Source: Anisakis pegreffii
Taxonomy: Eukaryota > Nematoda > Chromadorea > Rhabditida > Anisakidae
Assembly (NCBI GenBank): GCA_035041965.1
Contig: JAPYMA010000052.1
Coordinates: 186,001 to 250,000, forward strand
Direction: 5' to 3'
DNA: 64,000 nucleotides
The translations under genes and the position numbers were made by a program. Numbering within the stretch: position 1 is the stretch's first letter; each line of letters starts with the position of its first letter. Below, one piece after another: positions 26,359 through 38,882 of this stretch. Below the pieces are notes generated by a model. That model saw only the letters and a program-made list of their open reading frames with translations, was not told the origin of the DNA and ran no database searches.

Positions 26359-27603
26359 TTATGACGATGATTTGGGTGGGTTTACGACGCTACAGTAGGG
26401 CGGGGGTGGTGACGTATCGGTGTTGGCAATGAATTGCTCAGCACAGATTGAGGCGTTTGCGTTGGGTTGATTGATCGTGGGCTGAGACGAGATTACCGCT
26501 GAAGAAGACTGACTGGCCTCATATAATGACGGATTACGTGGCGGTGGGGGATACGCCGGGTATGCGCTTCCTGAAACTTGAGTTAAATTTGGGAATACAA
26601 GAACTTCTTCCAACCAAAGCAGAAGTTATCAAGAATGAGAGAAAGCGGTTATGGATGCAGCAATAAGCAGCATATTGACACTTAATTTCAAATTTGAAAC
26701 TTTTTTTCCATTATCGTTGACTTCAGAATAATCGCAGTGGGTGAAATGGAACGCTAGCGCAAAAAGAGAAATCTGCATTCGGAATGAGTTAATTTTTAAA
26801 AAGTTTTATTTGGTGAAGTGAAATCAATCAAAATCCTGAAGCGATGCTGATTTCGAGTAGAACGGAAAAACTGCCGGTAAATTGCTGAACTCGAAAAGAA
26901 CAGACCTGGCGTTACGAACGGTACAGGATGGACTGTTGCTATGGGACCGCAATGCCGTCGAGATAGATAATATCTTCGTTCACGATATCTTCTGAAGCGT
27001 TCACGTTGAATATAAGTTGTCCGAGAAAAATGGTAATATGAAGTTGAAAATTCGGATCAGTTTTCACCAAAATCCACTATTCTCATGCTGACCGTAAAGT
27101 GAACTTATAGTGTGAATTAGAACACAGAGTGCTCTCGTGAATTTGCACCAGTGCTACTGACCCCCGGAAGTGCAACATTTGATGCGGCTTGACCAAATGA
27201 ACTTCATTCAGTTAATTGTTGCCGAAATTCGGCCCAATTCCGGCTGAATGTTCACTGCAACGGAATGTTTGGCATTCGAAAATGGATTCTGCCAAACAAC
27301 AACCGACCGAGCGAATCTTTCCTTCAGCAGTTAATATCGTTGCTTGAGGCAAACCATTGAGAAAAACCATTGCGAAAAATGGTTGCGCAAGCAACAGGTC
27401 CCTCTATAGAGTTTTCGTCTGTTTGTCGCTGACATGTAACGCGCTTTGTGGCTGAATTTTTAGAGAACGATGCGTTCTCAACCAAAAAAAAGAAAAGATG
27501 GTACTTACCCGCAAGCTGCGCATACGCACAGGCCGATACAGCAAAGTAATTGAAACCCCACAAATATCAGAAACACTTCATAGGGATACAGCATCGAGTG
27601 AAT
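26359..27603 (-). CDS. TP2: membrane protein with PPxY tail (3' exons)
   Basis: Exons are B 27509-27603, C' 26906-26991 and C 26359-26570, giving 130 codons plus stop. B carries the helix VFLIFVGFQLLCCIGLCV followed by CAACG and a strong donor GG|GTAAGT. C' is 86 nt, reads GRYRERRYYLSRRHC and then PVPFVTPG, and keeps phase 2 to 1. C is 212 nt, the same as in TP3 and TP12, begins SAYPAYPPPP and ends SPPPPYCSVVNPPKSSS. The paired cysteines after the helix and the basic C' are typical of an inner membrane face, with possible palmitoylation. The N-terminal exon or exons are not identified. By architecture it is a transmembrane adaptor binding WW domains through PPxY; no homologue was searched. 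Confidence 0.75.
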
Positions 27604-27997
27604 CTGAACTGAGAATAAGTGATTTCAAAATTGGGTGACAAACAAACACATTACTGGATTTTTTAAAAGCTGTCGCGATGTGATGGTGCTGCAACGATAT
27701 TCGCATACAACATGTCACGATAAGAAAACACTATGATTGTAATTATTATACTGTCATGTAATAAATAATAGAGGCGATCTTGATGGCGCAAAAATCTAGT
27801 CTAGTCACAGTCATAGTTCAAGAATCTCGGTGAGGATCGAAGCTGAAAGAAAACGTTTTTGAAGATTGGTTGAAAGGATATTTATAGAGAAGCAATATTG
27901 TAAATATGAGGTGATCAAATACCCGAAAGATAGTCAAACATTCTTCTTATAAAGACAATTTACAAATAAAATTCATACTGGTATAACTGCACGTCAG

Positions 27998-28839
27998 CAG
28001 ACATACGAGTGCATGCATTAGTTTCGGTCATGGGTTAATGATAAGCGATAAGTATATGATTCTTTTTCATGTGTTACTCACTATCAGATGAATCGATCAC
28101 GGTGACGTTACACTGCGTCATCATGCAGTTTCGAACAGAAAACAGTCCTTAGAGCAAAGAAAGAGTATCCTGACATGAGAATTTCGAGCACCGCTCTAAT
28201 TTCTACTGGAGGGATTATCGAAGGAATCACTCATTACAATCTACGTTCAGCTGAAAATTGGGGAAATTAAAGTAAATATTCATCCAGAATTTTCCAAGCA
28301 GTCTGCAGTGAACATCTTAGTAATAATCATCATTAGTTGAGTATCTTAGTCGGAGGGATTCAGGAGGAAAAGTTGTGTATATTCCGAAAAAAGTCATAAA
28401 GGAGCTTGAAATTTTGCTGAGCATTCCACACGCTGACTCCTATTAAATATCTTCGTGAAAATGAGATGATAGACTCGTTTACAATCATTTCAATTTAAAA
28501 ATATGATGACTTCACTGCGCCTAATCCGATCCTAGAGGGGAAGTTTCAGGTGCACCTTATGGTTGAAAATATCAAACCTCAAAAGAAGGGACCCGATGTA
28601 ACGTATCGTAATGAACCGGAACTAGTATAATGTGGCCGAAATCACAGCTACCTGTTATATAAGTATGAGGCGATAGGTGTTATGAGTAACAGACATATGA
28701 GTGCATGCATTAGTTTCGGTCATGTGTTAGTGATAAGCGATAAGTATATGATTCTTTTTCATGTGTTACTCAGGTGAATCGATCACAGTGACGTTACACT
28801 ACGCCATCATACAGTTTAGAACAGAAAACAGTTCTTAGA
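27998..28839. repeat. direct repeats of ~155 bp, 540 bp apart
   Basis: Copies at 27998-28153 and 28690-28839 are nearly identical (from CAGACATA through GATAAGCGATAAGTATATGA to GAACAGAAAACAGT). The second lacks a few bases before GTGAATCGATCAC. The pair with its interior could be a short element with terminal direct repeats or two insertions of one small element. The interior has no open frame of note. Confidence 0.75.
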
Positions 28840-29820
28840 CTTCAGAATTTGTGGTTTTATTTGCTATCATGCCTATTTGTTTGTATTCGTCATCTTATTT
28901 TTTGATCATCCTCTATATTTATGAATCACCGCTTGAATTTCTATTGCGACTCACTTGTCGCTCACTGTCGTTTAGCATAATATGAAGGCGTTTCAATGTT
29001 TGATGTAAGTGTACGCAGAGTCAGTAGGAAGAGAGACCACATTTATTCACATTTTCCAAGCATATACGTACACATAAATGCATAAATACAAAATCAAAGG
29101 AGTACATTTAGTTCGTATTTACAATTTGTTAAATGCATCAGCAGCGTACGCTGAGAACGTTCGAATTTATGTCGCATTCAGAAGTACAAAACATTTTTAC
29201 AACGAGTTCAACGGAATGCCACATCAAATTTGTTAAGCATCGCGATTTCGCTCTGTTTTTGGAAATCTCTCGAACTGTTTGTTTGAAACAAAAGTATCAA
29301 AAAGAATGATGAAGTATTTGACGTGTAGTGAAGTTCGTTCCACAGTTCAGTTCTAGTGCCCGCACCTGAATTTGTAAGCCCAGTCGCCAGTTCTGTTCCG
29401 GAAACAATTTTTTCGACAATATTTGATGGAATTCATTTCAACGCCATATTTTTTAAGCTTTTAGAAAGGGAACAAAATTACAGTCACGTTAAGAGTCATC
29501 TGGAGGTGACGTCTTGACTACACTCAACGCTTAGGCTGAGACTGATGCTCTCAGTGAGACTGTTGTTGGGGTCGGCGATTTGGATCAGTTCGATTTTGAT
29601 GTTTGGGTTCAAGCTGTGATGGATGCTTAAAATGAGACAGGTCAATTCGGAGCCGCGGCTGAACCTTAGATACCTCGAAGAGCAGTGCGTCGGGATACTT
29701 ACTTTGGAAGCTTTCTTAACCAGAGAATCTCATGATGTTACACTGCATAAATTTCTATATGGGTTACATAAATGGGTTACCTATTTGGTATCCTAAAGCG
29801 AGAACAATCCTATTACGAAA

Positions 29821-29925
29821 GTCAAATAATTCTTAATCCTTAATCCTAATTCCTATTAATTCATCCTCATCCTTCATCCATCCTTACAATTCTTAATAAT
29901 TCTTAAGTTCATCCAACACATTACT
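29821..29925. repeat. TTAATCC/TTCATCC pyrimidine-rich tract
   Basis: About 100 bases of imperfect TTAATCC, TTCATCC and ATTCTTAA units; a degenerate minisatellite with strong strand asymmetry. Confidence 0.65.
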
Positions 29926-30067
29926 GCATATCTAAATTTAAAGAACGGAACTCTCTAGTGGGGAGAATTAAGTAAGAGTTGGGAACGAAGATTTGCCGTA
30001 GTTGATGGCATTTGCATATGTGGAACAGTTCAGTAGCTGATCACGTTTCCGAGCGAGTGGTATTGCG

Positions 30068-31044
30068 TTAGGATACGGTTGTTGACGACGGATTCACTAT
30101 CGAGGAGTATGGTGGTGGTGACGGAGCGCGGGAAGTGTCCTGGACAAACGCGACTGGTTGCGCAGATTGTTGCCGGAATGCAGGTGATGAATTCGCAAAA
30201 GGATCAGTGATCACAACTGATATGTGAGATGATCGATGTTGATAGGGTGGGTATGGTGGACTGGATGAAAACGCACATCCTGGAAGTTGGGTAGACAGTT
30301 GGATTTGCTATGCATTTTTGCAGTTAGCGACATGCCTACTGAGGATTTTCTTCAATGCAGCAATGGAATGATTGTGTACGAAACAAACCTCCAGCATGAA
30401 TCAATGACATGAGTGCATCGAATGGAATTTTGCTGGCAAAAACAAAATGAATTTCACAAACATGATAAAACTGTTTTCACGATACATACGAAAAAATTAA
30501 GTGGATCAAAATGTTCGCATATTTGACGAAATAAAATTATCGAGTGTGCTGAAAATTCACCAGAACCAACCGTTTTGATTTCGAAATGGTACAGCCGGTA
30601 TGGTCTGCGTGCAACAGACGTGTCGTCTTTTGTACAACCTTTTCTCGCGACGAACCCTGAAGTTTTCTTTGATTGAGTGCGTTAGTAAGAAATTGTGAAC
30701 GGCTCGAATGGAACAAGTTTAGATGCCACTGTCTTGTTCTCCTACTAAAACTACCTTTAAATTATTTGCAATTTACTTGAAATGACGAATCTGAAAAACT
30801 TCATCATCATCTTCACCACAAAGAACCAATATTTCTGCTTATCCGCATATTTCTTGGGGGCTTGAACTGATGAAAGAAGCAAACACACTGATGGATTCAT
30901 CAGGATTATGGAGAGTTGTTACTATCAAAATCATCGAAATGCTCACCTGTAGGAACCCCATATGTAGAGCAAGATACCGCAGATTATGACAACAAAAAAT
31001 GGTATGAAAGAGTATAGGTACTCGTAAGCCATTGATGATGATAT
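30068..31044 (-). CDS. TP3: membrane protein with PPxY tail (3' exons)
   Basis: Exons are B 30947-31044, C' 30571-30656 and C 30068-30279, totalling 131 codons plus stop. B begins after a good acceptor (TTCATTTCAG) and carries YSFIPFFVVIICGILLY as the helix; its donor is TACAG|GTGAGC. C' (86 nt) reads VRREKRLYKRRHVCCTQT, a strongly basic inner-face segment. C (212 nt) starts CAFSSSPPYPPY and ends APSPPPYSSIVNPSSTTVS. Exon sizes and phases equal those of TP2, and the ends of both proteins align (PPPYSSIVNP versus PPPYCSVVNP), so the two are clear paralogues about 4 kb apart. Upstream 5' exons were not resolved. GATA sites lie about 700 bp upstream of B. Confidence 0.75.
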
Positions 31045-31599
31045 CTGAAATGAACTGGAATACATTGCAGTAATGGATGAATGAACGATTGAAAACAGTC
31101 AACTGATAATCGCGCTACATACATCTCTGATGAACCGTTTGGTAGTAAAATGAATGCAGTTCACTTCAAAACGGTCTGAATTGAAGTGAATTTCAAATGG
31201 TTCGTTCCACTGACGGTGATGTATGAGCCGTACGTGATATTTCAAGGGAAAATTCAACAGTTTGATATGAATCTTGATTGTCGTGTGTCACACTTAGCAA
31301 CCTCAATGAAGTGGCTGCCTTGTGCAAAGTGAACATTTATGAAGTAGGATGGAATACATGAAGAAATTATTCAATCATCCGCGAATTCTGGCCGAGCCAA
31401 AGAATTTGGACTGATTCCTTAAATGTCTCAAATATTCGTGACTGGAAAACAACACTTTGAAATTGCTGAACGAATGGTGAATGCATACAGCCACATGATG
31501 CGTGAAGTGAATGAGGAATTTTTTGCAAAATTCTCCTTCACCTTTGCAAAAAAAAAAAAGTTCTTTTAGCTTAATTCAGTTATTTCGTTCAATCGACGG

Positions 31600-31835
31600 G
31601 ATTAAAGTGTGTCATACTGACTGGTGATTGGAAGCAACGTTGCAGCAACATGGAGTGATGCAGATGTAATAGGAACAAAAATCAAATTTTGAAGACGAGC
31701 TGTGAGCAGTTTGTCAACAGTGTTGTCAATGGCGTGTGAATAATTCCACTGATAATGGTTCAGTTTCACAGTTTATATTCACTGATAATTCAGCCGATAT
31801 ATCCACCCACTACGCACCATAGACAACCATTACAG
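31600..31835 (-). promoter_or_regulatory. probable TP3 promoter with paired ACTGATAA sites
   Basis: ACTGATAA occurs at 31748-31755 and 31781-31788, in the same order and spacing as upstream of the other TP genes. The stretch between these sites and 31640 is a diverged copy of the block that precedes TP7-TP11 (shared CTTCAAAATTTG-like string). GATA factors such as ELT-2 bind this octamer in nematode gut; the use here is inferred. Confidence 0.5.
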
Positions 31836-31899
31836 CTGTTCGTGACGGCTTGCCTCGTCACAGTGTTCACGTCGAAGTATTTGCAGTCTTATCAGTTCA

Positions 31900-34620
31900 G
31901 TTGTGATTTCTTATCATTATGCTAGATCACAACATTAGGCACTCTCATATTTCACCATCGAAATAAGCCAACATGATAGACTCTAATGGTGGCATATGAT
32001 AATATGTTCGATTCAGAGGCATGGGTGCAAAAAACAGCAGCATAATCGAGGTAAATCACGGTGAGTGAAGTACAACCAGATATATTAAACGTGACAAACC
32101 GGAATAATTCATGCTGTAAATAAGGCGATTAAAAGTTATAGAACTGTACTTCATGATCATAAAGGGGGTTTTTGATAGCAAATGCAAAAAGCGCAGTTCA
32201 TCCAGTGCTTGTGACGTAATCATTGCAAAGAACCACTGATCTCAATGGCGTTTTCATGTCTTATCAATTCGACTCGATTTGAAAGCATGTATTGTTTACA
32301 TGTATTGCCCGTCAACAATCCCTGCCGAAACTAAGCCCTCTTGATTATCTCTTGAATGAGATCTAACTTTGTCGAAGATTTTAGACCTACGCGGAATCAA
32401 ACTCACGCCTTCTGAACACATCGAATTCTCAAAGCCCATCGTTACACCAGTACACTATCGGCCCATTGCTCAACAATTTCTATTTGATTTAAGTACTATC
32501 TTCTTTGTATGCTGGCTTTTCGCGCTTGTCGCGATAATCCCATTCACTTATCTCACATTCATTCACTGTGTACACAAACACTCGGTTATGCTGAGAAGCC
32601 TCAATCATTCGTGACTGTCTGAAGATCAAAGAAACTGATGTTCAAAAACTTCCAACATTGGTCGTTAACAATTTGCTGACCGCGGTGAACTTGACATCGA
32701 AGCTTCAGCATCCGTTTCTAGTAATAAGTGCAAAAACATTGATTGACGGTATTTCTTAAGGATGTGACGTTCATTTTGGTCGAACACATCGCCAGCAAAC
32801 ACCAGTCTGCCACTTCTTCATGCAATCCAGTAAATAAATGAGGATTTTTTTTAGCATTGCTAACTTTGTGTGTACATAGTGAACAAATATGAAACGAGTG
32901 ACTAATGAAAAATATATGTAAGTAAGCCATAGAAACTGTCAGATCGAGCTGAAATGATAAGGCATGACAGCGTCATTTTGATCATTTGATCTTTGTGTGA
33001 TTACGTCGCAAGCACCGACGAGTGATAATTGTTGATGACGACTAGCACGATGTTTCATATTTGTGAGTGAAATGCGCTTGTTGCACTTCCTATCAAAAAC
33101 CCCCATTATTGATGATGAAATAAATTTTAATCGCCTTATTAGCGACACGAATTATTCCGATTGGTCGTGTTCAATGTATTTGGATATTCCTCAGTCTTCA
33201 TGATGTATCCTGAAGACGCTGTTGTTTTGCTGTTTGCAGGTGTGCCTCTGAATCAATCATGTTTTCAAATTAAGTCGCGACATGACGGGCTGCAATGTCT
33301 CCATTGTTGACCAATTTCGTCATGACAGTGCACAGTGTTGTGATATTGTATGATGATAAGAAATTACCACTCGAATGATAAGAATGCCAAAATTCCAATG
33401 TAAAAAATATACATTGTCAAACATTTACTTGACTCTAGCACTGTTATGACTTTCATCAATAGCTTATGAACCTCATCGCCCACTTATGATGATGTTCACA
33501 TGAATTCGATCACGATAGTAACGGGGAATTCACGTGCACATGGTGGAGTTGCTTTTTTTCTAAATTCAGAGATTCTGCTCGAATGATTGGTGTGAAGAAA
33601 TTAATATGTTACTGGTCAAAGCCGAGAGTACGGTAGGCTTGAATGTGCTAACCCCTATAGCGTCAGGAAAATAGCTATATTTCCTCATAGAGGCGGAATT
33701 TCCCGGCGGAATTTTCATTTTAGAAAGCAGAGGTTCTGATAAATCGGACGATGTATAAACATCACTATGTTACTGTGCAAACCTGAGAAGACGGTAGGCT
33801 TGAATGTATCAAACTTAAATTTCTATAGTAATGTGTAACATGTATTGATCTATAGTGATCAAATGCATATCAATGAGCACCTCAATGCTAGTTGAGATAG
33901 CTTTAATAAAATAGCTATATCTCCTCAACTATGCAAAATCGCTCGACAAAATATATACATTTCTAATTTCAGAGATTCTGGTCGATCGATTGGTGTGAAG
34001 AAATTGATATGTTACTGGTCAAAGCTGAGAGTACGGTAGGCTTGAATGTGCTATCCCCTACAGCATCAGGAAAATAGCTATATTTCCTCGTAGAGGCAGA
34101 CTTTCTCGGCATGAACAGCCAACGGCCTATGCCCATATGCATAAGTAACGAACTTGTGATGAGTAGTGAATTAACAACTCTGACCAAAGTCGTTAGGAGT
34201 TAAGATGAGCAGACCAAATAGCTCTGCTTGAGTCGAGATCACACAGTGATCTTTGGTTTTTTCAAAAACCCCCTCACTGATCATGATAATTTGTTAGTCA
34301 CCTTATTAATGACGTGTAATATTCTGGTTGGTCGCACACGATTTGTTTGCTCATCCCTCACTGTTCGTGATGAATGCTGATGACGCTGTGATTTTTTTGC
34401 ACTCGTGCCTCTGAATCGATCATGCACCAAATTGGTCAATATGGTATGTTTTCAATGGTGAAATAGTGAAATATGCCAGTGCATAGCGTTGCAGTGAATC
34501 ATAATGATAAGAAATACCATTGAAATGATAAGTCTAAAAAACACTAGATTGAACATTGCGATGAAAGAAGTCGTGAGTGCAGTTATGGTCATGATAGAGG
34601 CTTATGTGAACATTAGTTGA
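31900..34620. repeat. inverted and direct copies of a ~400-bp repeat
   Basis: A segment at about 31,930-32,180 on the plus strand (CGATTCAGAGGCATGGGTG ... AAGGCGATTAAAAGTTATAG ... AAAGGGGGTTTTTGATAG) recurs inverted at about 33,080-33,280 (CTATCAAAAACCCCC ... TTTAATCGCCTTATTAG ... GTGCCTCTGAATCAATCATG). It recurs again in that same inverted orientation at about 34,255-34,450. The arms could form a fold-back with a roughly 900-bp loop. No transposase frame was seen. Confidence 0.7.
33590..34115 (-). repeat. dispersed repeat, inverted relative to chitinase introns
   Basis: Two copies of a GTTACTGGTCAAAGC...GAGTACGGTAGGCTTGAATG unit (about 33,605 and 34,010) flank a stretch whose reverse complement matches chitinase intron 3 (GATCAAATGCATATCAATGA, then TAGCTATATCTCCTCAACTA). 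It lies between the arms of the larger inverted repeat, so elements are nested here. Confidence 0.65.
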
Positions 34621-34624
34621 GGCA

Positions 34625-36328
34625 TGACACTCCTGTTGTACACAGTTTTTTCGACATCACATATCAAGCCGATAGTTGTTCATCAAAAAGAGCATTTAAA
34701 AGCAACAGTACTCTCGTGATCACTTTTTGTTCATTCCGTTTAATCATTCGATTCAAATATGCCGTTATCACGTTCCAATTCATACTTTAATTTACAACGC
34801 TAACAATCTCATCCTGTTTTCTGATACGTCGCAGTCTTGCACTCACTGCCAGTGTGATCACTTCACCAAAAACTACCAATACTTATGTTGTACCGGAGTA
34901 CATCAAAGTTCACACAACATCACGTACAGCACTGCAGTAGCGGTTGGAAGAATTACAGAACAGTGACCGAAAAGTCAGCAGGAAAATACCTTTTGGATGT
35001 GGCGGAATTCATTGTTGCAGTTCGTAAAAATTCAAATACGGTGGCGAATCAAAAAGTATCGGCTTTTCTTTCATGACATATCTACAGGTATCACAGTCTA
35101 CCTATTTGACCATCTGAATATAATCCGGATACTCCCGCATCTTTAGAGAAAGTTTGGACTCATGAGAGCCATTGTTCGTGCTCGGCTTGAACGCAGCATG
35201 TGCTCTCATCCATCCTGAATATTTTGAAAATGTTTCTTAGAAATGCTTAGTTTCAGCAATAATTCAGCCATTTTTCATTGAGTGATAGCAGAATGTAGTC
35301 CGTTGTGATATTTAGGCAAAACAATGTCCAGAAACATATTAGTCTTCTTCCATCTGAGTACACACATGTGTTCAAAGAACATCAACATGTAATTCTGTGC
35401 AAATCACAATTTGTTGAACACGACAATGCACATTACAGCAATTTCAAGTGATATTGCATTAACCGATATCCCATTCTCATGCATGTGCTTGGCAGTATGA
35501 TTTGGCATGTGCACGAAAGTTCTTGCAAAGAGGGCAAAACGTTAGTCGGAAGGAATGTGAAAATGTTTTACTTAACTGGTATGCTCTGAACAGCATTCAA
35601 AATCAGCGAGTGGAGCTAAAATCAAAAAGAGAACATCAATTTTGGACATCTAACTAAACTCATGGAAAGTGGCACTTCGAGGAGTATAACCCCGAAAGAT
35701 CACAGGCGTTCACAAAATGAAACACCCAGTTTGGACCGGTTTAAATTTGCCCAGTACTAAAAATGTTCGTTTTTGTTGGTTGCAACCTCTAAGCCTTATA
35801 GGAGTGATGCGGATATATTTGAGCTCCTTGTAAGCCCTGACTGAGTCACACGATCGAGTGAGCTCAAAATCGAGGTTATTCAAGCTGATGAGCCCATAAG
35901 ACGCACGTTGGCAATGAAACCATTTTCACAATTTCATAAGATTAATTCAGAAAGCTTGATAACCTTGTTACTCATTAACTGTATGCAACAGTATCACAAT
36001 GAAGGAATGAATACGATGATGCTGACATTCACTATGATTTCAGCGGTATTTGAACTTTCGTGAAATTATTTGCTTCATTAATCGACGACAAAAATCCGTT
36101 TTATTGTTAGATGAATCAAGCAAGAATGGGTTAGACCGGACGGCCATGTAGCTCTTGAGAACGTATAAATGGCGTACGACTACGAGTTCCCCAGAACCAT
36201 TCGCTGTGGAACACCGACTGAAGCAACGGATGACCATGTTCAGCTGCGATCAGTGACACTTGCAGATCTAAATCAATTAACCGGCTGATCTTCTTTGCGA
36301 TGGAATTTCATCGTAGTATGATGCACTT
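34625..36328. other. no gene recognised
   Basis: Only short open frames on both strands, with no signal peptide, helix or known motif. It is the 3' flank of TP4. Confidence 0.5.
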
Positions 36329-37403
36329 CTTAGTGGATTGATTATGCACGAATATGACATAGGTTATCAAATGTCATGCACTGGATCAAATTCACTTGAT
36401 CGTGCGAATGGTTGTTGAAATGACAGTACATTCGAATCGAGGTCAATGCATGAAGCGTGAAGTGATATTCACGATGATAGGGTTGATAAGCTCTGCATGC
36501 TGGAATAGGCGAAAAAGCCGCATTCGTCGAGGGTGCCTGTCCTGGAAAACAGATTATTTTTGTACTGTTTAGTCGAAGAACATTACATAAAGATTACATT
36601 TAGCAAATATGGAAGAGAAGCTGTCATAAAAAAAAACGAATTTAAGAAATGAACAATAATGAATTTTCACGGCAGAATTCTTGAAGATAACTTTAGCTGG
36701 AGGAAAATTTTTGCCATATCAGTCAATGAGAAACAAGAAAGTTGTCACAAACCTATCGGCAGTGAATCGATGATTGAGATAGCGATATTCCACTTCCGGA
36801 AATGTGAAGCTGCCCAAAAAGATCGGACGATCGATCAAAAACGGCATCGAGTTGATTGAAAATTCAGCAAAATCAACCCGCAGTTGTGGATCGTAGAAAA
36901 TGGATGAGTGACTTCACAGCCTGATGATGTCAACAACCTGTTCTGATCTGGAAGATGATGTCGACGGTGCTTCTCCAATAGAGGTAGCTGGTGATTGCGA
37001 TATCCACGATACTTGGGCAGAGTTTTCTTGTGATGGAGCCTAAGGATATAGCAACATGAATACTTCATCCAACTGCTACAAGTGGCTCGTTCAGGATGAA
37101 ATTAAATATTTGGATTTTTTATCGAACCCAAACCCTCTTCCATAATAACAGTGTTCTTCAGGCAGTTAACTTTAACAACAAGTCAGCGGATCCCGACAGT
37201 CTCGATAGATGATAACTGCTATTCTAACATGGATTTTTAATGGTGTTCCAAACATGAAAATGCTCACCTGCCTGGATTTTATTATCTTAAGGTAAATGAA
37301 AAATATCAGGAGGATCACGGCGAATGCAGAAAGACCGAGCGCTAAAGCTGACAGGAATGGTACGCTCGGGTAAAGAAATTTAAAATTCATGAGTGATGCT
37401 TTC
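36329..37403 (-). pseudogene. TP4: degenerate or strongly diverged TP copy
   Basis: B is 37268-37403 and contains a long helix (FLSALALGLSAFAVILLIFF, then IYLKIIKSRQ) with donor CAG|GTGAGC. A C'-like exon starts at 37039 after ATATCCTTAG; one frame is basic (HHKKTLPKYRGYRNHQ) like other TP copies, while the frame in phase with B is Ser/Pro-rich. C starts at 36541 and reads NAAFSPIPACRAYQPYHREYH, similar to the start of TP3 exon C. The end homologous to PPPYSSIVNP survives at about 36,329-36,361 as PMSYSCIINP but in another frame, so there is a frameshift, and the PPxY is lost. C' is not 86 nt and its best donor gives a wrong phase. It is most likely a pseudogene; a working variant with different splicing cannot be excluded. 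Confidence 0.55.
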
Positions 37404-38149
37404 CTGAAATCAGAGCGAATGGATTAGGGTAAGGTAGGATTTAGATGAAATGCTCTGGCGCAACGCATGAATGAATCGCTAAAGATGATCAGCAGACAAT
37501 CGCACAATACATATCAACGCATCAACAAAACAAACCGAATAAGGTTCACCTACAAGAAACTCAAAATCAATATCAATCTGTCGGCAATTTCCCCAGAAGC
37601 CATGCGCATTTTTCGCATACACAATGCCATGCTTGAAGGAGTGTTCACAAAATACTGATTATAGGAAATTGGTAGCCACAATGAGCTCGTCGTAGACGCG
37701 TGAACTGATCAACTCGGAAGTTATAGGAAACGGAGGATCGCTCTCGGTCAACTTTCGGTTGAATTTGTTAAATAGAGTGAAGTGTGACAATTGCTGAGAA
37801 AAGTTGAATTGAACGAACGTCTCACATATTTCTTGGTTCGAGCATCAGTCTATGGAATTGATGAAAGATGACCAATGCATGCATTCAGGTGATCAGTGAA
37901 TTGACTGTGAAGCTATTGTTGACACTTCTACAGTCTTTTTTTTTCATACAGCTTTGTGTCTCACCACGAATATTTCAAACGGCCAAAAATGTCACATTCG
38001 CGTGTCGCATTCAACATTCGTTCCAATGCAACATTGTTGTCGGGAACATAAAGCAGGGCAGTCGAAGTAGCAGTAGAAAGAAAACTTTCGAAACGAGTTG
38101 AGCTGAACGCCTGGTGAACATGATAGCAGTGCCGTTAGTGTAGTATGAA

Positions 38150-38240
38150 TAGCTGCACTGATAATGGTTTGATTCCACGTTTACAGGCACTGATAATCAG
38201 CTCAGTGCGATTATACTTTATGATCAAGTCATCACAGACA
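38150..38240 (-). promoter_or_regulatory. paired ACTGATAA sites upstream of TP4
   Basis: ACTGATAA occurs at 38157-38164 and 38189-38196, with the same 32-base period as upstream of TP7-TP9. They lie about 750 bp upstream of exon B of TP4 and suggest that the copy inherited a complete promoter. Confidence 0.45.
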
Positions 38241-38882
38241 CACTACATTGATCACAATAATCAAACAATCTCAGACATTATCGGTTCAGTTTGAACTCAG
38301 AGTTCTGATTGATTACGTGCACTGCTGAAAAAAAAAGCGTCAGTTCTGTGCATAGTCGCATTCCTTCTCCTTCTCCCCATAGAAAGACTCGATTCTGCAC
38401 GAACTAGTCACTAATTCTTTAGGTATGAAATTAACAAATGCTTAATTTTCGTATATAGATGTTGCCCACTCAGTGCTCATGATGTAAGTGGGAATTTTCT
38501 GATCTACTCTTGCTCACTGATCTCGGTCTGTGTCATGACGGCTCACTCAAAACTTATGCTTTTGTAGTTGATCACTGAGTGCCTATCCTCCTGAGCCGCA
38601 CAAACTGCTTCTGCTCACATTTTGCTAACATGCTCACAAGACCGTGCCATCACTCACCACAGCCGAAAGCATACAGAGATTTTTTGAAAGCACCAGATTT
38701 GTTTCAATTCTGTGCTTCGAACTTTCAGCATTAGATAACTTCACTTTCAACAAATCAGACGAAAATTGGAATCAATTTATTCGTACTCGTACAATCATAT
38801 GCAAACATATTCACAAATATAGTTACAAAATGCACTAAATGCCACTGATAATTTCACATAAACAAATGCAGGCTATGACAGT

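Larger units (their letters stand above)
27610..30067. other. spacer between TP2 and TP3
   Basis: No gene recognised. It holds a pair of near-identical direct repeats and a pyrimidine-rich tract, listed separately. A Pro/Gln-rich frame on the minus strand near 29,560-29,640 (EPKHQNRTDPNRRPQQQSH) might be a remnant of a Pro-rich tail exon but lacks support. Confidence 0.45.

Noticed and set aside
32369..32614. 81-codon plus-strand frame with a hydrophobic segment
   Set aside because: It overlaps the dispersed-repeat zone, has no ATG with context, no partner exons and no family resemblance.
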